This document shows, one piece after another, positions 56,070 through 64,000 of a stretch of DNA of 64,000 nucleotides. The stretch's first letter is position 1. Each line of letters opens with the position of its first letter. This DNA is from Actinostola sp. cb2023 (lineage: Eukaryota > Cnidaria > Anthozoa > Actiniaria > Actinostolidae). Location: assembly GCA_033675265.1 (NCBI GenBank), contig JAUJYZ010000742.1, forward strand, positions 30,001 to 94,000, written 5' to 3'. The notes beneath the pieces are model-generated. The model saw nothing but the letters and a program-made list of their open reading frames with translations, was not told where the DNA came from and searched no databases. The position numbers and the translations under genes are program-made.

Positions 56070-57371
56070 ATGGCGGACATGAGGAAATTGATGCAGTCAT
56101 TCGCTATTCTTATCTCTTTACTTCAAGTATCTATGGTTATTCAATTTCAATGGCTACTGTTACTAAACATATTCCATTCTAAGAAAAAGGAGCAAGAGGC
56201 AATGCTAAACGTGGCCTTGCAGTACAATGCTGCACTCGGGAAAGTACGTCATACGAAAAGTAGAGTTATCACTCAAAGAAGACTTCGAAGAAAACCTGGC
56301 CGCACAGACCAATGGTGGAGGAACTTATTGGAGAGAAGGATGGTTGAAAGTGAATGGAAAAAGAATTGTAGAATGAATCGTGATGTATTCATGGTCCTGG
56401 CTGATAAAATCAGACCCTTTGTCGAACCTAAACGCTCTCCAAGAGGAGATGATGTACTGTCTGTACAAAAACAATTGGCTATGACTTTATACTATCTCAA
56501 GGATCAAGGGTCTATTAATATGACTGCTAACACTTTTGGAGTTGCTATGTGTACAGTGTCAATGGTTGTTCGTAAAGTCTGTAGTGTTCTTGTCCACGAA
56601 TGTGGGCGATATTATTTAAAGATGCCAACAACAGAACAAGAAATGATGGAGCTTATAGCGAAAATGGAACACAAATATGGCTTTCCTCAAGCATTTGGGT
56701 GTATTGATGGAACTCACATTCCTATCCTATCACCTAGACAAAATCCACATGATTATATCAGCTACAAAAAGAGGCACACATTGAATGTCCAAGCTGTATG
56801 TGATTACAGAGGATCATTTTTAGATGTAGATGTGAGATGGCCTGGTTGTGTCCATGACGGTCGAGTGTTTGCCAACTCTAGAGTCAATAGAATGCTTATC
56901 AATAATGAACTTCCGATGCTGTATAAAGAACTTTTGCCGGGCTATGACAAAGTACCAGTGTTATTACTTGCTGATCCAGCATATCCACTCTTACCTTACT
57001 GCATGAAGGAGTATCCAAATCCAAGGTCCAATGAAGAAGTAATCTTTAATAACATGTTGAGAAGTGGGCGAAATCCTATTGAATGTGCATTTGGGAGGCT
57101 TAAAGCCAGATGGCAAATACTGAATAAACGTCTTGACTTGGGACTTGATTTTGTGCCAACTATCATATATGCCTGTTTTGTATTACATAATTTTTGTGAC
57201 AAATATGACATGACTGTTGAAGATGAAGAAATAGCCAGGCAGATAAGACAAGATAACACCATGCAGCAACCAGACAATGAACCAGACAGGTTGTATTCAT
57301 TCAACACTGCAGAAGGTACACATGTTCGAAACACCATCACAATGATGTACAGAGAGCACATTCCCCATTGA
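56070..57371 (+). CDS. PIF/Harbinger DDE transposase (433 residues)
   Basis: The intact frame opens at the first ATG after the left terminus (MADMRKLMQSFAILISLLQV). Residues about 70-110 are basic. A helix-turn-helix-like region follows (LAMTLYYLKDQGSINMTANT). The DDE_Tnp_4 domain carries FGCIDGTHIPIL (Asp 1), VLLLADPAYPLLPYCMKEYP (Asp 2) and NPIECAFGRLKARWQIL (Glu), with the conserved ARW motif after Glu. Length is usual for the family. The enzyme cuts and pastes the element into TTA-type sites, usually with help from a Myb-like partner encoded opposite. All catalytic residues are present and no intron is needed. Confidence 0.95.
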   Translation: MADMRKLMQSFAILISLLQVSMVIQFQWLLLLNIFHSKKKEQEAMLNVALQYNAALGKVRHTKSRVITQRRLRRKPGRTDQWWRNLLERRMVESEWKKNCRMNRDVFMVLADKIRPFVEPKRSPRGDDVLSVQKQLAMTLYYLKDQGSINMTANTFGVAMCTVSMVVRKVCSVLVHECGRYYLKMPTTEQEMMELIAKMEHKYGFPQAFGCIDGTHIPILSPRQNPHDYISYKKRHTLNVQAVCDYRGSFLDVDVRWPGCVHDGRVFANSRVNRMLINNELPMLYKELLPGYDKVPVLLLADPAYPLLPYCMKEYPNPRSNEEVIFNNMLRSGRNPIECAFGRLKARWQILNKRLDLGLDFVPTIIYACFVLHNFCDKYDMTVEDEEIARQIRQDNTMQQPDNEPDRLYSFNTAEGTHVRNTITMMYREHIPH

Positions 57372-57379
57372 AATGGCAA

Positions 57380-58702
57380 TTAATATTATAGTGTAGAGTA
57401 CAAACACTAAAACCGTGTGAAATAGTTAAGGAATGGTCAATGCTTAGCATGCGTCCATCGAGTTATGGAGCACACAGGAATTTGGGAGTGCACGAGAGAA
57501 GCGTAAGAGTTGCTTATTAAAGGCGTAGCCAAGTCTGAGCAGCTCTAGCTTCACAAGTGCTCTCCACAATTCCCAAGTGCTCCATAAACTTGATGGACGC
57601 ACAGCTAAAGTGTTGACCATTTCTTTTATAACATAGTCACTGCAAATTCAAACAAAACAATTTGACTTTGCGATTGAATTCAGAGCACGCTAGGCCGATG
57701 ACATGAGCGTGTGTCCATGGGCGCAGGCGTGTGTCCGTGGGCTTACGAGTGATAGATAGTGAGTAGCGAAAAAGCCAGCGTTTTGAACAAAAACAAAGTG
57801 AAAATCAATAAATATTGGCATGAATTCGAAGGTAGTATGCTAGTTGGCTTCTACTAAAACAATAAATTATATATTATTTATTATAGTGTCCCCAATTAGT
57901 TGTGTAAACTAAATACATTGACACAGAAATAAAGTTATTATTATTATTATTATTATTAAATAATTAGACTACTTGTTCTCGTTTTCTATGAGTGCAAATA
58001 GTCAACTCTACACTATGCGCCCTCATAGAAAACTCGAACTCATAGTCTAATTGTTAAATAGTACTAAATAGTGTTATCTCCATTGTTTTCTATTTAAACT
58101 GAGAGATTAATTTGTTGACACTTTTATGGTGATTTGTGCTGCAATAATTTGTATTGCAATGTTTTATTATAAAACTTCAAGTGAGTGGCTGGGTCACTAA
58201 GTTACATTCAGATATACTGCTTTATAGTAAAAGTACAATAATATTATGTTTAATGTTTACAATGTTGAATAAAAATACATTATTTAATAAATATTCTTTT
58301 CATTTTATTATAATAAATAAATAAATAATTTATTTAAAACACAATAGTGTGTTACTACTGAAACTGGGGCCACCTAGCTAGACAACGATAACCATTTTCA
58401 GATTTCAGGATGACATTCCAACTTTTAGTACTTTGGACAATCAAGATCTTGCAGAATACAATAACATTTGAATTTGGATCCAGTTGAATTAAAAATTTGA
58501 ATTCTGTTTTTCATTGTGTAGGTTGCCCCGGTTTGAGTAGTCGCACAAAATTTTACATTCTTTTATCAATGGACATTGTTATGGGTCAAAGTTTAAATAA
58601 CTCACAAAAAGAGTATAGGTTTGACCAAATGAATTTGTTAATTACAAAAGATCATCCACTTTTAAAAAGGGGGGATGACAAACTTTTCCTTCAATAATAA
58701 TA
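57380..58702. other. Harbinger interior between the two genes
   Basis: A stretch at 57870-57950 (TATTTATTATAGTGTCCCCA...) followed by TTATTATTA matches 39965-40030, so a short retroposon-like tail or dispersed repeat lies here. A hairpin with CTATGAG/CTCATAG words near 57988-58040 may be a small MITE. No further gene seen. Confidence 0.5.
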
Positions 58703-60366
58703 TTACAGTTCGAAATATGTGTCCCTTTGAGAATCAGACACTGAAGTGTCAGTGTAAACAGATGTATCAGTCGAATAGGAACTGTTATGGCTGGTACCTG
58801 GCCCAAATGATCTCCTAGCTTCGTTTGGGAGTTGTCGAGATTGGATTTCAGGCCCAAAGAATGAGTTTCCACTGGAGGGGTGGGAGTTACTATAGCCATC
58901 AACACCAGAACCTGCAAACATACCATTTGTGGGTGCCTGGTTCATATATTGCCATTGGGTATTAGGAGGGAAGGCTTGAGTTTGGCCTGACATTGCCATT
59001 GCCATCATCTGCATTGCAGCTGCAATGCCACCATTAAGAGTAGTAAGACAATCAGTCATCTTTGCCATAGAGGTTTCAAAGGCCTTGTTTGATTGGGCAA
59101 ATACTTCTAACAGATTCTTTTTCATAATTACCTCCTCTCGGGCAGTAGACATCAGGATTTGATCACGCTGGGATTGTGATAACTTTCTCTCCATGTGTTT
59201 CCGTTTGTTGTCAACAAGTTGAGCTATTTTACCAGTGTTAATCTTAATAACCTTCGCCTTTGCTCTAGCTTGTGAAGATTCATTTGGACTTCTGGCACTT
59301 GTACTTTCTGACTGATTGTCTTCATCATCACCATCATCACCAAATAGTGATGGACTAAGTGGAGGCTCTACAAGACCTGAAAATGAAATTGAATCACTTT
59401 TTATGCGTCTGTCCTCTTATTGATGATAAAAATTAACCAATCAGCGCGCGAGATTATACAGTGTTATTGTAAAAAAAATATTTTTATAATAGGGATTATT
59501 TATTTTATGTATAATTCTGTATTCTGTATTCTGTATAATTTATAACATGTTTATATTGTAAAACCACTGTAATTCTTTTGCCAAGGGTGGTTATTAAAGT
59601 TTTTTTCAATGTTTGTTTACAAACTATGTATTGTACATCATCATCATCATAATAATAATAGTTTATTATATAGTTTCAAACTTCTAGTTTGGCACAGGTG
59701 CCAAGACTAATCGGGGAGACAGTACATGTATTTTTGAAATAACACAGTAAAACTACTGTGACTAAAAGGGAAAATATTATGATACTTACTGTTGTCATTC
59801 ACATCATTAGTTTCATCAAATGAAGAGTCAAGGACGTCGCCATCTACACCAAAAGGCAATGTAGTGGTTGCTGGGGAACCTCCCCAGATCTGAGTTAGAA
59901 GGTCATAGTTTTCCTTGACAATCTTCCCACTGCCACTTCGGCTCCCGATGTTGACTGCATTACGGTAATCTTGCCGGATGTTTTTTATTTTTTCTTTAAC
60001 TCTGTCGTACCCTCTCTTTATTGCAGACTTTTCTTCGTCATTCTTCGCTTTATAGACTTCGTATTCGGCTTTGTCCATTTCCACTATACTCTTTTCAGGT
60101 TTACTTGGGGTTTTTGGTCCAAAGTCTTCATATAGAGTGGCCATAACTTCTCGTACCTCAGTGTACAACGTTTGCAAATCTGTTTCAAAGTCGAGGCCTT
60201 TGAAGTCGCACGACGACTTATACTCTTGAATAAATGTCTTCAACCATTTTGTCGTTCCACGACCACTTCTTTTTCTCTTTTCGTGCTGCTTTTCCTTTTG
60301 TGTTTTTCGCTGTCTTTGGCCCTGCTTTTCGCTTTTCTCCGCGCTTCTCGCCACTGTCTTCATCAA
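58703..60366 (-). CDS. Harbinger Myb/SANT-like DNA-binding protein, two exons
   Basis: Exon 1 runs 60366-59790 and ends at GTAAGT; exon 2 runs 59376-58703 after TTTTCAG. The junction keeps the frame, giving 416 residues. Exon 1 is basic at the start and then shows TTKWLKTFIQEYKS and AIKRGYDRVKEKIKNIRQDY, consistent with a trihelix/Myb-SANT-like fold. Exon 2 has an acidic linker, a basic helix (KAKVIKINTGKIAQLVDNKR, KHMERKLSQSQRDQ) and a Gln/Ser/Asn-rich tail ending YFEL. In Harbinger systems this partner brings transposase to the nucleus and to the ends. Start alternatives: MKTV one codon later. Confidence 0.85.
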
Positions 60367-60479
60367 CCTGGTCAGCCGCCATTTTGTTTGTTTACGTTCG
60401 TCGATTGAAACATGGGATTATCGAAAAGGCCTGGAAACCAGTAAAAGTTGTCCCGGGTAGGCGAGTTAACTCGGGCAAA

Positions 60480-60679
60480 ACCGTTTACAAGGCTGGTAGG
60501 GTTACCCTAGTGGTAGGGTAACCCTATCCAAGTGCTAGGGTTACCCTAGCAGTAGGGTAACCCTACCAGCCTTGTAAACACGTACGCGAAAAATACAAGA
60601 AACGTACGAGAGCTAGGGTAACCCTAGTACTAGGGTAACCCTAGTGCTAGGGTTACCCTCCCTCCTTGTAAACAGGGCC
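60480..60679. promoter_or_regulatory. Right sub-terminal palindrome cluster
   Basis: At least six CTAGGGTTACCCTAG-like units lie in 200 bp between the Myb-like gene and the end, plus an inner inverted repeat (TTTACAAGGCTGGTAGGGTT and complement at 60482-60580). More units than on the left. Confidence 0.5.
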
Positions 60680-60777
60680 TTAGTAATAACCTTGATATAG
60701 TTTTTCATTAGCTAGAGTTTGGGAGATATTTATTTTAGAAGCGAAAACGACTGAGAGGTTTTTAGAGAGACGGCCAG

Positions 60778-61055
60778 TTAATTATTAATAACTACCATAC
60801 AAATATTGTGGTCTTTGTATTGAATTTAAAACACCTAATTCTAAAGGTGTTCTTTCTATGGAACAGAAGAACTTGTTAGAAAAATATGAAGAAAATGGTT
60901 TCAAATGTATAGTATCTAACGATTATGATCTTATTATCAAAGAACTAAACAATTATTGTATTGATATTAGATTGAAATGTAAATATTGTAGTAGAAGATT
61001 TATAACAAGGAACACATTAAAAAACCACAATAAATATTTTCATAGAATCTCTTGA
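60778..61055 (+). pseudogene. BRO-N / VRR-NUC-like protein, 3' part with C2H2-like tail
   Basis: This continues the gene cut at 54421. After NNYHT the frame is lost by one missing A near 60801, then resumes as YCGLCIEFKTPNSKGVLSME and KYEENGFKCIVSNDYDLIIK, which has the ExK and final Asp region of a VRR-NUC/restriction-like nuclease. The tail IRLKCKYCSRRFITRNTLKN, then HNKYFH, has C-x2-C...H-x4-H spacing like a C2H2 finger. Stop at 61055. The fused order BRO-N, nuclease, zinc finger suggests sequence-guided DNA processing; this is inference. Confidence 0.75.
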
Positions 61056-61110
61056 GCAGACTCTTGAAATTTTACTTAAAATATTATTCTTATAGAATAG
61101 TATATTAAAA

Positions 61111-61479
61111 ATGTCTGAAGAATCAAATGATATAATTACCAAAGAACCAGAAAATCCAATTATAAAACAAAAAGATCCTAAGAAGGTTGCCGCTGGAAAA
61201 CGATTGGCTGAATATCATAAAAAAGCTAAGAAAGCTCTTGAAATAGAAAAGAATCGTGAAAATGGTGAAACAATCGATGATAGTGTTGAAGAGACTACTA
61301 ATTGGATCCCAGAAATATCACTAACAACTGCTCTTTCATTAGCCGGAATCATCTTAACAGGTGTCGACTTATATTTTAGATTGAGAAAGAATAAAAAAGT
61401 AGATACACCTGTAAAAACCTTAGAAGACATCACACCCGAAACTAATAAAATTCCTATACCAAGAATAGGAATGGAATGA
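61111..61479 (+). CDS. Small Polinton protein with basic region and one membrane segment
   Basis: 122 residues. An N-terminal charged part contains KDPKKVAAGKRLAEYHKKAK, a motif I associate with Polinton virion proteins. Residues about 67-90 (ISLTTALSLAGIILTGVDLY) form a membrane helix followed by RLRKNKK. It starts 55 bp after the BRO gene, with TATATT upstream of the ATG. Probably a structural or membrane-interacting component. Function not established. Confidence 0.6.
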   Translation: MSEESNDIITKEPENPIIKQKDPKKVAAGKRLAEYHKKAKKALEIEKNRENGETIDDSVEETTNWIPEISLTTALSLAGIILTGVDLYFRLRKNKKVDTPVKTLEDITPETNKIPIPRIGME

Positions 61480-61520
61480 AAACTATATAAAAAATAAAAT
61501 CTTTATTAAGAATATATAAA

Positions 61521-61739
61521 ATGGAAAACAAAATGATTAAATCAGTAACGGATGCAGCAGTAGTTGTTGGAATCGCTGCAGTAATTGGTTACATCGGAAA
61601 AAAGGCTATGAAAGAATCTTTTATTAATGATCCTAGTAGTAGTCTAACAAATTATGGAAAATGGGTACTAGTACTATCTGGGAGTATGTATGTGAAGCAA
61701 TATCTTGAAGATCAAAAAATCATTCCAAAATCGGTATAA
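61521..61739 (+). CDS. 72-residue Polinton membrane protein
   Basis: MENKMIKSVTDAAVVVGIAA begins a hydrophobic helix (about residues 12-27). A second moderately hydrophobic stretch (WVLVLSGSMYVKQYLEDQKI) follows NYGK. The start is directly preceded by AATATATAAA. Two-helix minor membrane proteins at this position recur in Polinton-like elements as far as I recall; role unknown. Confidence 0.6.
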   Translation: MENKMIKSVTDAAVVVGIAAVIGYIGKKAMKESFINDPSSSLTNYGKWVLVLSGSMYVKQYLEDQKIIPKSV

Positions 61740-61765
61740 AAAGAAAAATGTATTATTATATATAA

Positions 61766-62188
61766 ATGGCTAGCGCTGTCATAATGATGATCGCAGGTGC
61801 TGCTTTGAACGCTAGTGCCTTCACCGGTTCAATGTATTTAGCTAAATATCTAAGTTCTGATGGTAAACATGTTGATGAAGAGAAAATTCGTCATGATAAA
61901 GCTCTTGAAAAATATCAAATTGCTATGGGTAGTTATGAAAAGAAACGACAACAGTATCAAGATTGGTTGACAACACAATATGTTAACAAAAAGCTGGCTG
62001 ATAGTAATTTAGAGGATACTAACTATGCTTTTACACTATATAATAAGGCACATCCAGATTTCAATCCTAACCAAAAACCTGAATTTAGTGATTATTACAA
62101 AAGTAGTAAACAACAAAAAACATATGAGATGGTGTATGTTGGTGGCGGGATGCTGACTGCTGGTTATTTAGCATCGAAATTTATATAA
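61766..62188 (+). CDS. 140-residue Polinton protein with terminal hydrophobic helices
   Basis: The N-terminal segment MASAVIMMIAGAALNASAFT is hydrophobic. A charged coiled-coil-like middle follows (KIRHDKALEKYQIAMGSYEK, KRQQYQDWLTT), then the motif YAFTLYNKAHPDF. A C-terminal hydrophobic end (MVYVGGGMLTAGYLASKFI) closes it. Start follows TATATATAAATGG. Likely a virion membrane or linker protein; unproven. Confidence 0.65.
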   Translation: MASAVIMMIAGAALNASAFTGSMYLAKYLSSDGKHVDEEKIRHDKALEKYQIAMGSYEKKRQQYQDWLTTQYVNKKLADSNLEDTNYAFTLYNKAHPDFNPNQKPEFSDYYKSSKQQKTYEMVYVGGGMLTAGYLASKFI

Positions 62189-62213
62189 AAAACTAATTAT
62201 TAATATATAGTAT

Positions 62214-63221
62214 ATGGAATTTGAAGATATAGATTTTGGCCCACTTGAATCTGAAGATATAAACGACCCTATCACAGATGATGATATACAGGAATTATTA
62301 CCACAACAAAAAGAAACTAGACAAACTTGGTGGGAAAGAACTAAAGAACGGTTTAGTAGAAGGGGTATATCAAAAGAACGCGGATATAAATTATTTAAGA
62401 ACTCAGATGAAAGCAATGAAGATTGGGAAGGAAGGGTAAGAGAAGACATAGAAATGGTAGACCTTGTTAAACATCGTGAAGAAAGAGTTGAAGAAGCTTG
62501 GGATATAATCAAATCCAAGTATCCTAATGTAAATCCTAAAAACTCTCCATTCAGCACTACAATTGATGAATATGATAGAGTGATAGTAAGATTTAATAGA
62601 CTGGGTAGCAAACCCCATGTTCTGTTTAATGCTGAGGGTGAATTAAATGGTAAGTTACCTAAGACAATTGTAAACTATCTTGGAGATCCTGCTGAAAAAA
62701 TTGTTGAGAATAATGAAAGAACTATATTTTCACATCGAGAAAAATTACGAACATTAGAAGAAGAATTGGATAATATATCTCAAACTGATTCTCAAGGTGT
62801 TAGAGAAAGATTGAATATATCACTCCGTGAACAGATTGAAGAAACTAGAAATGAGATTGAACAATTAGAAGAACAAAATGAGGTTATAGAAGAACGAATG
62901 TCTCTGAGAGATCGTATAAAAGCTGTTTTAAAAAAGTATGGTTTTACTGTTTTTTCTGTTGTATCTGCAGTTGGTATTATTATTGGTGTTATTATTTCTA
63001 GTCTAAAATCGGGATTATCCGGTGTTGTAAAAGGTCTTGGCAGAGGTCTTAAAACAATAGGTGAAAAATTAGCTCAGATATTGCCAGGTATGGTAGGAGC
63101 AATTGCTAGCTTTATTTTCAGAACCGCGGGTGAGGTTATTGGATTCCTAGCTAAAAACGCTTGGTTATTGATAGTTGCTGTTGTTTTGTATTTTGTTGAA
63201 AGATATAAAAAGAAAAGATGA
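62214..63221 (+). CDS. 335-residue Polinton coiled-coil membrane protein
   Basis: An acidic N terminus (MEFEDIDFGPLESEDINDPI) is followed by TWWERTKERFSRRG. A small folded region (SPFSTTIDEYDRVIVRF) comes next, and a long coiled coil (about residues 165-230, EKLRTLEEELDNIS, IEETRNEIEQLEEQNEVIEE). Gly-rich hydrophobic segments (VFSVVSAVGIIIGVIISSLK, GMVGAIASFIFRTAGEVIGF) lead to a final membrane helix WLLIVAVVLYFVERYKKKR. The layout is reminiscent of membrane-active or internal virion proteins. I do not assign a specific function. Confidence 0.65.
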   Translation: MEFEDIDFGPLESEDINDPITDDDIQELLPQQKETRQTWWERTKERFSRRGISKERGYKLFKNSDESNEDWEGRVREDIEMVDLVKHREERVEEAWDIIKSKYPNVNPKNSPFSTTIDEYDRVIVRFNRLGSKPHVLFNAEGELNGKLPKTIVNYLGDPAEKIVENNERTIFSHREKLRTLEEELDNISQTDSQGVRERLNISLREQIEETRNEIEQLEEQNEVIEERMSLRDRIKAVLKKYGFTVFSVVSAVGIIIGVIISSLKSGLSGVVKGLGRGLKTIGEKLAQILPGMVGAIASFIFRTAGEVIGFLAKNAWLLIVAVVLYFVERYKKKR

Positions 63222-63234
63222 TTATATAGTATAA

Positions 63235-63873
63235 ATGGTAATATTGTATATTGAAAAAACAAAAGCAGATGAAACCTTGTGGTTTAAAAATCCTATTAAA
63301 AAGAGTACACATATATCACTTGTAAGTTGTAGTTTTCATAATCATTTGTATAATCTTCCAAGTGAAGGAACTATTTCAGATGGAGATGGGAATGTTTTGA
63401 TACGGATTCCGAAAGGAAACTACACTAATTTTAGTTTTAAAAATGTTGTTGATAAAGCGGTTTCACTTGGTGAGAAAAAAGTTTCAATCACAATTGTAGA
63501 TAAAAAATATAATATCACCCCGACAGTAGAGGTTGAATTAAATGTAAGTTTATCAAAATTATTAAACATTACAATAAGTCTTGGAGCAAATACCAATTAT
63601 AACATCAATATTAGTCAACCTACTCAAGATGTCTGTATTTATTGTGATCTTATTGATTCTACACAAGTTATATTAAATAATAATTATTCCCAAATATTAG
63701 CATGTGTTGAATTAAACAAGGCTGGAGAAAAGATATCCTATAATAATCCATTGAGCACACCTATTAAAAATGATGATTATATTAATAGTATTAGGATTTG
63801 GGTCGCAGATTCTAGCAACCAAAGCATTAACACTGGAATTTACCCTATGCGAATGGTAATTGAAATCATATAA
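63235..63873 (+). CDS. Putative Polinton minor capsid or fibre-like protein
   Basis: 212 residues, beta-rich, no membrane segment. The N-terminal half has repeated short strands (THISLVSCSFHNHLYNLPSE, VLIRIPKGNYTNFSF) and the C-terminal half contains VCIYCDLIDSTQVILNNNYS, ILACVELN and YPMRMVIEI. It starts 13 bp after the previous stop with TATATAGTATAA upstream. Position and character suit a minor jelly-roll (penton-like) or appendage protein, an inference without motif proof. Confidence 0.5.
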   Translation: MVILYIEKTKADETLWFKNPIKKSTHISLVSCSFHNHLYNLPSEGTISDGDGNVLIRIPKGNYTNFSFKNVVDKAVSLGEKKVSITIVDKKYNITPTVEVELNVSLSKLLNITISLGANTNYNINISQPTQDVCIYCDLIDSTQVILNNNYSQILACVELNKAGEKISYNNPLSTPIKNDDYINSIRIWVADSSNQSINTGIYPMRMVIEII

Positions 63874-63900
63874 AAATAAAAAAGATAATATTATATATAT

Positions 63901-64000
63901 ATGGTTGATTATGATGCGATTTATCCTGAGATTCCAAAATCTGGTGAGAATTTCAGGTTACACAAAGTAAATATGGTACTATCACAACTAGGAACAGAGG
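63901..64000 (+). CDS. Next Polinton gene, cut by window edge
   Basis: MVDYDAIYPEIPKSGENFRL and HKVNMVLSQLGTE, open to the edge. It follows TATATATATATGG. N termini of this kind occur on helical, membrane-associated proteins in cnidarian Polintons as I recall. No more can be said from 33 codons. Confidence 0.5.
   Translation, partial: MVDYDAIYPEIPKSGENFRLHKVNMVLSQLGTE

Larger units (their letters stand above)
55887..60679. mobile_element. Autonomous PIF/Harbinger transposon, apparently intact
   Basis: 4793 bp with 59-bp perfect terminal inverted repeats (starting GGCCCTGTTTACAAGGAGGG) and a TTA duplication (55884-55886 and 60680-60682). It encodes a complete DDE transposase (plus strand) and a two-exon Myb/SANT-like protein (minus strand), converging. 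Sub-terminal regions are packed with CTAGGGTTACCCTAG-like palindromes. Perfect repeats and open frames indicate recent movement. Confidence 0.93.
54685..60777. mobile_element. TTAA-flanked palindromic foldback element, with Harbinger inside
   Basis: Ends CTGGCCGTCTCTCTAAAAAC and complement are bounded by TTAA at 54681-54684 and 60778-60781. Without the Harbinger it is about 1.3 kb. Inverted arms of about 600 bp (for example GGGTTTGGTTTGCTTCAAAA at 54785 and its complement near 55882) surround a roughly 55-bp unpaired centre at 55311-55367. No transposase. TTAA duplication points to piggyBac- or Kolobok-type mobilisation. Confidence 0.8.

Noticed and set aside
59707..59789. Extension of the Myb-like first exon to a stop at 59707
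   Set aside because: A GTAAGT donor at 59789 and an acceptor at 59377 give a longer in-frame product, so the extension is intron.
55911..60679. Interstitial telomere sequence
   Set aside because: The CCCTAG words are palindromic, alternate in orientation and are confined to the Harbinger ends.

Overview
The window looks like repeat-dominated metazoan genomic DNA, most likely from a cnidarian and perhaps a stony coral. The evidence is GT-AG introns in transposon genes, AT-rich spacers, very many short inverted-repeat elements, a Penelope-like element with a GIY-YIG endonuclease, PIF/Harbinger and ISL2EU-type DNA transposons, and a Polinton/Maverick-type virus-like element. The host assignment is inference. 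I see no rRNA, tRNA, CRISPR array or clearly intact host gene.

Region by region. 1-1 kb is a 139-bp satellite. 1-16 kb is a mosaic of non-autonomous elements, Helitron/Helentron-like repeats with hairpin ends, and several decayed RecQ-like helicase fragments. 16-22 kb holds an unrecognised basic ORF, TGAA-rich DNA and a Penelope-like element (18315-21357) with a candidate hammerhead ribozyme, inserted in the 5' hairpin of a Helitron-like repeat. 22-28 kb is more of the Helitron-like family in both orientations. 28.9-33.1 kb is a large palindrome with arms of 1.2-1.3 kb. 33.5-38 kb carries several MITEs and a duplicated exon-like segment. 38.0-42.1 kb is a decayed ISL2EU-like transposon with THAP, DDE and SWIM-type remnants. 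42.5-47 kb has two more inverted-repeat elements.

From 47.4 kb to the right edge lies a Polinton-like element with compact, virus-style gene packing. Its genes are a protein-primed family B DNA polymerase (5'-truncated, one frameshift), a retroviral-type integrase on the opposite strand (one internal stop), a probable major capsid protein, an A32-like packaging ATPase (interrupted by a 450-bp repeat), and a BRO-N/VRR-NUC-like/zinc-finger gene. A block of small membrane-spanning or coiled-coil proteins and a putative minor virion protein follow, and one further gene runs off the window edge. Nearly every one of these genes has a TATATA-type stretch within about 15 bases of its ATG.

The BRO/nuclease gene is split by nested mobile DNA. 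A roughly 1.3-kb palindromic foldback element sits at a TTAA target, and an apparently intact autonomous PIF/Harbinger element (55887-60679, TTA duplication, 59-bp perfect terminal repeats) sits inside it. An additional inverted copy of the right host flank lies on the left side. The Harbinger encodes an uninterrupted DDE transposase and a two-exon Myb/SANT-like partner.

Polinton genes would act together in integration, protein-primed replication and virion assembly. The breaks in polymerase, integrase, ATPase and BRO gene show that this copy is not an intact element.
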